Shown here: positions 1 through 4,503 of the stretch, one piece after another | Layout of the letters: every line of letters begins with the position of its first letter | How positions within the stretch are numbered: position 1 is the first letter of the stretch | Origin: Acetofilamentum sp. | Lineage (GTDB): Bacteria > Bacteroidota > Bacteroidia > Bacteroidales > DTU049 | Direction of reading: 5' to 3' | Length of the DNA: 9,254 nucleotides | Assembly (NCBI GenBank): GCA_020720525.1 | Contig: DYON01000096.1 | Coordinates: 1-9,254, forward strand | Position numbers and translations under genes: made by a program | The notes under the pieces: generated by a model | Database searches by the model: none | The model's input: only the letters and a program-made list of their open reading frames with translations | What the model was told of the DNA's origin: nothing

Positions 1-124
1 TGCTCCAAACCTTATGCACCCAAATACGAAGCCTAATTCGACCATCGTTGTATTGAGTCTGCGATTTGACGAGTATGGATGTTAAAAGGAAAAAGAATAA
101 TATGGCTGTAATATTTTTCTTCAT
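1..124 (-). CDS. Exported protein of unknown function, N-terminal 41 codons only (runs off the left edge)
   Basis: Read leftward from an ATG at 122-124, the frame is open to the window edge and gives 41 codons. It starts with a clear signal peptide: two lysines, then a hydrophobic stretch (ITAILFFFLLTSILV) and a likely cleavage near KSQ. The mature part begins TQYNDGRIRLRVWVHKVW, rich in alternating hydrophobic and charged residues as in a beta strand. I cannot name the family from so little sequence. The gene begins 10 bases after the stop of the 171-aa exported protein upstream, with no terminator between them, so the two are very likely one transcript. There is no Shine-Dalgarno sequence, which is normal in Bacteroidota. 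Large surface proteins of this phylum often begin this way, but the size and function lie outside the window. Confidence 0.72.
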   Translation of the reverse strand, partial: MKKNITAILFFFLLTSILVKSQTQYNDGRIRLRIWVHKVWS

Positions 125-134
125 GTTTGCTGTT

Positions 135-650
135 TTAGTACTCATCCTTGAGTGATAATATCTTCAATGTACCTTGATGCCAAACCAACACAATATTAAT
201 AAAGGCAGACCAACCATCATCGTCTCCAAAATTTATTTTCACAATAAAACCAGTCAAAGCTTCTGTAAATCCGGAGCGTTTTTCAAAATAAACCATTTGA
301 GTTTTTGAATAGTCGCCAAGATAAAGCTGAATAGTTTGCTTAACAACAGCGTTTCGCAGCAATATCTCATCAATTGTACTGGTGCCAATTTGGGGGTAAT
401 TCGAGTTTTTTAAATTTTGAATAAAATCGTTCGCTTCCTCTCTTGAGAAATAATACATGTTAAAACTTTGCGGATTGCCATTTAGATACTGTTCAAGCTG
501 ATAATTAAACAACAGCACTTCAGCAGAATCTTTAGAACCTGATGTGGAGTTTTGCACATTATTGGACTTCGAATACCTATGCTGATTCTGAGCATTGGCT
601 AAAAAAGTAAAAACAAGAGCACTCATCGCAAAAACAGATATTTTCTTCAT
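135..650 (-). CDS. Exported protein of unknown function, 171 aa
   Basis: The ATG at 648-650 opens a typical signal peptide (MKKISVFAMSALVFTFLANA, likely cut before QNQ at residue 21), so the protein is probably periplasmic or attached outside. After a polar Ser/Asn/Lys linker at about residues 22-43 comes a compact region with aromatic clusters (FNMYYFSREEAN, about 64-75; TIQLYLGDY, about 106-114) and a C-terminal beta-rich part containing NFGDDDGWSAFINIVLVWHQG (about 140-160), which could be the last strands of a small beta fold. I see no catalytic motif, lipobox or T9SS sorting domain and do not recognise the family. It is the first gene of a leftward pair with the truncated exported protein that starts 10 bases after its stop. 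A -7 promoter match lies 21 bases before the start codon. Confidence 0.75.
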   Translation of the reverse strand: MKKISVFAMSALVFTFLANAQNQHRYSKSNNVQNSTSGSKDSAEVLLFNYQLEQYLNGNPQSFNMYYFSREEANDFIQNLKNSNYPQIGTSTIDEILLRNAVVKQTIQLYLGDYSKTQMVYFEKRSGFTEALTGFIVKINFGDDDGWSAFINIVLVWHQGTLKILSLKDEY

Positions 651-670
651 TTTGAAAAATGTTTATGCAG

Positions 671-697
671 CAAATTTAAAAGCCACACATTAGCAAA
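671..697 (-). promoter_or_regulatory. Predicted promoter of the 171-aa exported protein
   Basis: On the minus strand, 678-671 reads TAAATTTG, an exact match to the Bacteroidota -7 element TAnnTTTG, placed 21-28 bases before the start codon. A TTTG (697-694) lies 15 bases upstream as a possible -33 element; this is slightly closer than the usual spacing. In AT-rich DNA such a match can arise by chance, so placement is the main support. Confidence 0.42.
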
Positions 698-772
698 TAA
701 TTAGAGCACTCTTAATTGAATAATATCTTTGAGTAAACATAATGTATATAGCTGTTCATTAGCAACTAATGA
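688..772. repeat. Pair of near-identical 14-base repeats upstream of the left exported-protein operon
   Basis: CATTAGCAAATAAT at 688-701 and CATTAGCAACTAAT at 757-770 agree at 13 of 14 positions, 69 bases apart in the same orientation. The second copy is also a perfect dyad, TCATTAG-CAA-CTAATGA at 756-772, and the first a degenerate one. The first copy covers the possible -33 region of the promoter for the leftward exported proteins, so the pair could be binding sites for a regulator of that operon. No regulator can be named. Confidence 0.4.
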
Positions 773-779
773 CTATTTA

Positions 780-930
780 GGGTCTGCTGAAAAACTTATT
801 TGAAGGCAACTCTTAACTAAACACAATTTTGCGCATTTGTAATATTGCCAGTAGCAATCATTCTTCTGTTTAATTCATCTTTCCGCATAAATACAAAAAA
901 AGAAAGAAAAATTAGCCTAAAAACCGGCAT
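780..930 (-). mobile_element. Possible worn end of an insertion sequence
   Basis: The sequence at 780-795 (GGGTCTGCTGAAAAAC) has the look of a terminal inverted repeat of transposase-bearing insertion sequences. Reading leftward towards it there is a short frame ending in a TAG near 825 (ending RRMIATGNITNAQNCV), about 30 bases inside the putative end, where the tail of a transposase gene would be expected. The frame is open for only about 48 codons back to a TGA and I cannot match it to a family with confidence. No intact second end or target duplication is evident. This is pattern recognition only. Confidence 0.2.
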
Positions 931-1246
931 TTTTGACAAATTGTTTTCGCAAACACTTGATATTCAGGTACGATTTTTTTATGTTCGTCTGTAGTACACA
1001 AATCTGAACTTAACGATTGTCAAATCCTTAAAAAGCGATTATTCTTTTCGGATTAGCTGCAAATTGGGTTAAAGATAAAATCACGTAGATGGTTATGGAG
1101 CAAGGCGCTTATTGTTAAAGTCAATATATTGATAATTAGGCTATAGTAAAAAATGCGTTTTGTTTTAAGCTGCTCACTATCAACATTTCAAGTATGTGGT
1201 ATTTTTTTTATTTTCTCATTGCTATGCTAACAAATTTAGGTAGAGT

Positions 1247-1272
1247 AAAAAAGGCTGCTTTTCAGCAGCCTT
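1247..1272 (-). terminator. Rho-independent terminator of the DUF2795 gene
   Basis: On the minus strand a perfect 9-bp stem (AAGGCTGCT paired with AGCAGCCTT) closes a GAAA tetraloop of the stable GNRA type, and a run of U (1252-1247) follows. It starts 5 bases after the stop codon of the DUF2795 gene. Stem, loop, U-run and position all agree with an intrinsic terminator. Confidence 0.9.
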
Positions 1273-1276
1273 CAGT

Positions 1277-1498
1277 TTAGTATTCATCTTCGTTGAAGAA
1301 AAAATCCTCTTTGGTTGGATAATCGGGCCAAAGATCCTCTATGCTTTCAAACACCTCTTCGTCGTCTTCAATTTCCCTGAGGTTGTCAATCAATTCCATA
1401 GGAGCACCCGAGCGGATCGCAAAATCGATAAGCTCTTCCTTGGCTGCTGGCCATGGTGCATCTTCGAGTTTGGAAGCCAATTCTAAAGTCCAATACAT
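1277..1498 (-). CDS. DUF2795 family small acidic protein, 73 aa
   Basis: The 73-residue protein begins MYWTLELASKLEDAPWPAAK and ends PTKEDFFFNEDEY. I recognise this as a short, highly conserved DUF2795-type protein of Bacteroidota, in which the AxLEDAPWPAxKxELIxxAIRxGAP stretch (about residues 8-33) and the tail WPDYPTKEDFFFNEDEY are typical. It has no signal peptide or membrane segment, so it should be cytoplasmic. It is strongly acidic, especially at residues 43-57. Its biochemical role is unknown; DUF2795 domains are sometimes suspected of nucleic-acid or protein binding, but nothing here shows that. The ATG at 1496-1498 is chosen because GGAGG lies 5 bases upstream and the family starts here; an upstream in-frame extension would begin outside the predicted transcript. 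The gene appears to be transcribed alone: own promoter, about 85-base leader, own terminator. Confidence 0.92.
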   Translation of the reverse strand: MYWTLELASKLEDAPWPAAKEELIDFAIRSGAPMELIDNLREIEDDEEVFESIEDLWPDYPTKEDFFFNEDEY

Positions 1499-1503
1499 AA
1501 AAA

Positions 1504-1508
1504 CCTCC
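1504..1508 (-). promoter_or_regulatory. Strong ribosome binding site of the DUF2795 gene
   Basis: GGAGG on the minus strand is 5 bases before ATG. Most genes in this window lack any Shine-Dalgarno sequence, as is usual in Bacteroidota, so this site both fixes the start and suggests strong translation. Confidence 0.65.
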
Positions 1509-1570
1509 GTTTTGTTGCAAAAATTACATATTTTAAAAGAAAAAACAAGTTTTTCTACTTTCTTAGACAC

Positions 1571-1592
1571 TTTGCCGAAAAAAGTCGGCAAA
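1571..1592. repeat. Perfect 8-bp palindrome overlapping the DUF2795 promoter
   Basis: The arms TTTGCCGA (1571-1578) and TCGGCAAA (1585-1592) are exact inverted copies separated by 6 bases. On the minus strand the upstream arm shares its TTTG with the end of the -7 element, and the rest spans the expected transcription start. This position suits a repressor operator; if transcribed from its beginning it would instead form a hairpin at the 5' end of the mRNA. There is no U-run on either side, so it is not a terminator. Confidence 0.6.
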
Positions 1593-1596
1593 TATA
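1589..1596 (-). promoter_or_regulatory. Predicted -7 promoter element of the DUF2795 gene
   Basis: The minus strand reads TATATTTG here, an exact match to TAnnTTTG. It predicts a start of transcription near 1583 and a leader of about 85 bases. A -33 element is less clear: TTTG at 1614-1611 is only 14 bases away. Confidence 0.58.
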
Positions 1597-1703
1597 ACAA
1601 ATTTTATTTTCAAAAAACGCACAAAAAATACATTTTATTGTAATGCACTACATGTCAGCCTTTACACCTTTGAAAACACCATTTTCTTAGACAAAGAAAA
1701 CCA

Positions 1704-2813
1704 CTATTTTTGATTTTTGGCAGCCAAAACACCATTCAAAACCAGTAAATATTTGCTTTTGTTTGCTTCAACCGAGAAATTTAGCTCCAAAGCTTCGCGC
1801 GCCGAATTTCCAATTTTTCTACGCAGCTGTTCATCCTGTGCAAGAAGAATGATTTTTGTTGCCCAGTCGTCCATATTATTTACGTCAACCAAAAAGCCAT
1901 TTTCTCCATCCCGAAACGTGTCGAAATTGGTGCCAATTGCAGTAGCAATTACAGGAAGACCAGCACCCATATACAAAAGAGCCTTGCCCCCACGCTTTCC
2001 ATACACCCATGGCTCGTCGGTGAGCGGATACAAGCCAATGTCCATTCGCAACAAATCGCTATGTTCATCTTCGAGCTTCCAATCCTTTGCTTCAACTGGA
2101 ATATTTGAGTTCTTAAACCTAAACTTGCTGTCGCCAACCACAAAAACCACGAAATCAAACAACTTTTCGTTCAGCAAAATTTCAAAAGCAGGTTCAATAG
2201 AGAGTAAATACTTCGACGTACTATGGCTACCACTATAACCCACAACAATAGGCCCATCTATGCCGTAATTTAATTTGGCCGAAAAATGCTCAGTTCCCAA
2301 CGTTGTAGGAATATCAGTCACCCTCGAATTAAATTTCCTTGCAAAACCCTCAAGCGACGGCGTACTTGTAATCACATGGTCGGCAACCCGCATTAAATAA
2401 ATCATTTTTTTGCGACCCTTCAAACTCTGCAAAACCCGATTAGCCTGACTCGAATGACCTAAAAAAACCATATCGTCGATATCGTAAACAACACTTCGAG
2501 CCAGCTTGCGAATCAACCATTCGAAAAATGGCAAACCAAGAGGCGTTGCCCAAAGATGAATATAAACAATGTCGTAGCCGCGAATTTGGAACAAGATAGC
2601 CAAACGCTTCAAATATCCCCCAATAGTGAACCACGCTTTGTGCAGCCACAAACCACGCTTATAAACGATGTTCCAAAACCGAAGATTCACAAACGAAGAA
2701 ACCCTCACATCATATCCCCCTTCGCGAAAAGCATTGAAATACTGCTCATACTTCAGTCGTTGACTTGGAGCACGATTTTCGGGATAAGGACACAAAACAA
2801 GAATTTTCTTCAC
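1704..2813 (-). CDS. GT4-type glycosyltransferase, 369 aa from a GTG start
   Basis: This is a GT-B fold transferase that moves a sugar from a nucleotide-sugar donor to a glycan or lipid acceptor in the cytoplasm, as in polysaccharide, LPS or glycoprotein-glycan assembly. From the GTG, the N-terminal domain starts MKKILVLCPYPENRAPSQRL, typical of Bacteroidota members, with YDIDD at 110-114. The donor half shows VVGYSGSHSTSKYL (190-203), VVGD (225-228), DIGLYPL (258-264), then GGK with Lys277, MGAGLPVIAT (282-291) and GENGFLV (303-309). Length is normal for the family. The frame could extend 11 codons to a TTG at 2846, but a -7 element lies inside that extension, so GTG at 2811-2813 is preferred. 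It lies downstream of the AlbA_2/ATPase gene on the same strand, 42 bases after its stop, yet shows no functional link to it. Donor and acceptor cannot be read from sequence; no other polysaccharide genes are in view. Confidence 0.87.
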   Translation of the reverse strand: MKKILVLCPYPENRAPSQRLKYEQYFNAFREGGYDVRVSSFVNLRFWNIVYKRGLWLHKAWFTIGGYLKRLAILFQIRGYDIVYIHLWATPLGLPFFEWLIRKLARSVVYDIDDMVFLGHSSQANRVLQSLKGRKKMIYLMRVADHVITSTPSLEGFARKFNSRVTDIPTTLGTEHFSAKLNYGIDGPIVVGYSGSHSTSKYLLSIEPAFEILLNEKLFDFVVFVVGDSKFRFKNSNIPVEAKDWKLEDEHSDLLRMDIGLYPLTDEPWVYGKRGGKALLYMGAGLPVIATAIGTNFDTFRDGENGFLVDVNNMDDWATKIILLAQDEQLRRKIGNSAREALELNFSVEANKSKYLLVLNGVLAAKNQK

Positions 2814-2833
2814 ACAAGAAAAATTGAGAAATG

Positions 2834-2866
2834 CAAAAATACGCAAAAACAGAAACTACTTGACAA
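2834..2866 (-). promoter_or_regulatory. Predicted internal promoter of the glycosyltransferase
   Basis: On the minus strand 2841-2834 reads TATTTTTG (an exact TAnnTTTG), and TTG at 2866-2864 sits 22 bases upstream as a partial -33 element. It lies between the stop of the upstream gene and the GTG at 2813, predicting a leader of roughly 15 bases. It could drive the transferase independently of the upstream gene. Confidence 0.45.
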
Positions 2867-4241
2867 CAACATAACCACCAGTTTTTTTACTACCACGCCG
2901 AACAATATATCCCTTATGCAACAAAACCCTCACATGCCTATCCATCGAACCAAACGGAATCAATAACATCGACGACAAATCCTTTGCCATAAGACCAGGA
3001 TTCATGCCGATTGTTTGATACACCAACATTTGCGGTTTATTCAAATCAGCCCCAACATCCATTCGAGCCTTTTCAGAACGCAATTCATAAGCCGACATAT
3101 ATTTTTGAGGAGGAGCTTCCCCTAGAAGATTAATTACCGTCGATACAGCCTTGATTTTTCTGAATACCACCACAAAAGCCCCATTCATATGACTCATCTC
3201 GACCTTAACCCCACCATGCTTTTTTGACTCACTTAGAATGCGAGGAAACCCCGAACCCCACGATTCAATAAGACCCACATGGAAAAACACAGCCGCAATG
3301 TTTCTATTGCGCGGCACCGACCTATTTTCGCGAATAATCTCCTCAGGCGTCAAACCACGAGGAAGCAAACCAGGACTCCAAACCTCGAGCCTATCGTCGA
3401 AAATACGAATATTGATTTGCCCATTATCAGTGTAATCGCGATGCACAATGGCATTTGTAATCGTTTCGCGAAGAGCCTCCAACGGATATTCCCACCTCTC
3501 GATACGAGCAGCACCACCGTCAAAATCGACCCCCATACTGATATTTCTTTTGATAAACGACAATACATCTTCAGTAGCAGCCAACAACCCCACATCAATA
3601 TGAGCCATATCTAAAATCGTAACCATATCCGTTCCCTTGAAACGTCCAACCTTAATACAAGCATGATAATACTCAGTATTTTTTTGAGTAAAACAAAGAT
3701 ATGCAGCATTATTTAGCAATTCTCCACGAGTCAATTTTTGCCAATGAATAAATTTTTTGGCGTTAAAAACGCTTATTTTGCGCCTTACCACATCCATTAC
3801 TTGCACACTAATCTCAAGCTCCTTAATACTTTCAGACGAAATTTGACAATCAAAATCAATCTGCTTGTATTTCGAGGCCAACTCTCGAATTTCAGCCGAA
3901 GAAAGCTTAATAGAGGTTCTTCCTACACGAGTAAAAGCTTTTCCAAAAGCAAAAACAGGCTTTTGATCCGACTCTTGAATAGAAATCTCCGCAATTTCAC
4001 CCAAACCATGCGTCTTTGTTTGAATTGAAGGATACAAAACAGGATCGGTGTTCACCTTTATTTTTGTAACAAAATCCTCAATGGTTTTATGACCAATTTC
4101 GCTTCCAGTTAAATTGCCATTGTCGTTTAAGCCTACAATAACAGTTCCACCACTGCGATTGGAAAAAGCGCACAAAGCTTCAATAATTTCCTTCCAAAGG
4201 GAGAAGCTTGATTTGAACTCCAGTGTTTCGCTTTCTTTCAT
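2856..4241 (-). CDS. AlbA_2 (Schlafen-type) / ATP-binding / winged-helix protein, 461 aa, probable transcriptional regulator
   Basis: Three parts are visible. Residues 1-115 form an AlbA_2 (Schlafen AlbA-type) domain: the start ESETLEFKSSFS, then ALCAFSNRSGGTVIVGLNDNG (22-42) and GRTS (107-110). A middle region leads to a HATPase_c_4-type (GHKL-like) ATP site: ETITNAIVHRDY (259-270, with Asn263), DDRLEVWSPG (282-291) and ESWGSGFPRI (326-335, the glycine-rich lid). The C-terminal 60 residues look like a winged helix (MLVYQTIGMNPGLMAKDL, then HVRVLLHKGYIVRRG, ending in a GGYVVVK wing). This is the usual order and length for COG2865-type proteins, which are annotated as predicted transcriptional regulators or DNA-binding ATPases; a few relatives are linked to phage defence or stress. 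No toxin, nuclease or defence partner lies nearby. The start ATG has only an A-rich leader. It is divergent from the GH18 operon across a 262-base gap. Confidence 0.88.
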   Translation of the reverse strand: MKESETLEFKSSFSLWKEIIEALCAFSNRSGGTVIVGLNDNGNLTGSEIGHKTIEDFVTKIKVNTDPVLYPSIQTKTHGLGEIAEISIQESDQKPVFAFGKAFTRVGRTSIKLSSAEIRELASKYKQIDFDCQISSESIKELEISVQVMDVVRRKISVFNAKKFIHWQKLTRGELLNNAAYLCFTQKNTEYYHACIKVGRFKGTDMVTILDMAHIDVGLLAATEDVLSFIKRNISMGVDFDGGAARIERWEYPLEALRETITNAIVHRDYTDNGQINIRIFDDRLEVWSPGLLPRGLTPEEIIRENRSVPRNRNIAAVFFHVGLIESWGSGFPRILSESKKHGGVKVEMSHMNGAFVVVFRKIKAVSTVINLLGEAPPQKYMSAYELRSEKARMDVGADLNKPQMLVYQTIGMNPGLMAKDLSSMLLIPFGSMDRHVRVLLHKGYIVRRGSKKTGGYVVVK

Positions 4242-4245
4242 TTAT

Positions 4246-4268
4246 TTTTAATTCACCATTTTAATTCA
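4246..4268. repeat. Tandem TTTTAATTCA repeat in the leader region of the AlbA_2 gene
   Basis: TTTTAATTCA occurs at 4246-4255 and again at 4259-4268, 13 bases apart, between the start codon and the -7 element of the leftward gene. A further inverted partial match, TGAATTAAA, lies at 4377-4385. This is suggestive of a binding site, possibly for autoregulation by the encoded winged-helix protein, but the sequence is AT-only in large part and chance is possible. Confidence 0.28.
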
Positions 4269-4269
4269 A

Positions 4270-4277
4270 CAAAGGTA
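4270..4277 (-). promoter_or_regulatory. Predicted -7 element of the AlbA_2/ATPase gene
   Basis: The minus strand reads TACCTTTG, an exact TAnnTTTG match, 28-36 bases before the ATG at 4241. I see no good -33 TTTG at the expected distance. The predicted leader is about 20-25 bases and would contain part of the TTTTAATTCA repeats. Confidence 0.48.
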
Positions 4278-4335
4278 CAAAACAATTTCCTGGGTTCGCC
4301 ATAAATCCTCATTTTATAACACAACAATAACGTTT

Positions 4336-4369
4336 ATTCGTCAATTTAACTCACCAATTAATGACGAAT
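4336..4369. repeat. 8-bp inverted repeat between the divergent regulator and GH18 operon
   Basis: ATTCGTCA (4336-4343) and TGACGAAT (4362-4369) are exact inverted copies with 18 bases between them, so equivalent bases are about two and a half helical turns apart. It lies in the only gap shared by the leftward AlbA_2 gene and the rightward GH18 operon, upstream of both predicted promoters. A dimeric regulator could bind here. No U-run follows, so it is not a terminator. Confidence 0.33.
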
Positions 4370-4461
4370 TAGATGATGAATTAAATGCGTTTTGAGGGTT
4401 GTGTCTTATTTGCAATGGATTTGTATGTTTTCTCTATAAATATACGTTATTTTTATTGGTG

Positions 4462-4494
4462 TTGCTTGTAAATTGCGATTTTTACGTAAGTTTG
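4462..4494 (+). promoter_or_regulatory. Predicted promoter of the GH18-esterase operon
   Basis: TAAGTTTG at 4487-4494 is an exact -7 match, with TTG at 4462-4464 (22 bases upstream) or 4466-4468 (18 bases upstream) as a -33 element. The ATG follows only 9 bases after the -7 element, so the transcript would be leaderless or nearly so. Confidence 0.58.
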
Positions 4495-4503
4495 TAAAAA
4501 AAC

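Larger units (their letters stand above)
651..1246. other. Gene-poor stretch of about 600 bases
   Basis: Neither strand has a convincing gene here: frames are short, broken and very AT-rich. The left part holds the promoter and repeat pair of the exported-protein operon; 780-930 holds a possible insertion-sequence remnant, described separately. From about 930 to 1246 I see no conserved structure, tRNA or coding signal. Confidence 0.6.

Noticed and set aside
1231..1238. A leftward TAAATTTG that could promote a non-coding RNA into the gene-poor stretch.
   Set aside because: It sits just after a strong terminator, has no -33 partner and no structured or coding sequence follows.
780..1270. A MITE-like element bounded by CTGCTGAAAA (784-793) and its inverted copy TTTTCAGCAG (1259-1268).
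   Set aside because: The right copy is fully explained as the stem and GAAA loop of the DUF2795 terminator, the outer bases do not match without a gap, and no clean target duplication is present.
1499..1600. An N-terminal extension of the DUF2795 protein by 34 residues.
   Set aside because: The extension would start above the predicted transcription start, is AT-driven in composition, and the GGAGG site and family alignment both favour ATG 1498.
1341..1643. Rightward open frames opposite the DUF2795, glycosyltransferase and AlbA_2 genes (also around 1717-2238, 2556-2966 and 3279-3614).
   Set aside because: They are antisense shadows of well-supported genes, with no recognisable domains or start signals.
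1683..1699. A TTTTCTT/AAGAAAA hairpin after the glycosyltransferase stop as its terminator.
   Set aside because: The stem is almost all A-T pairs and no U-run follows.
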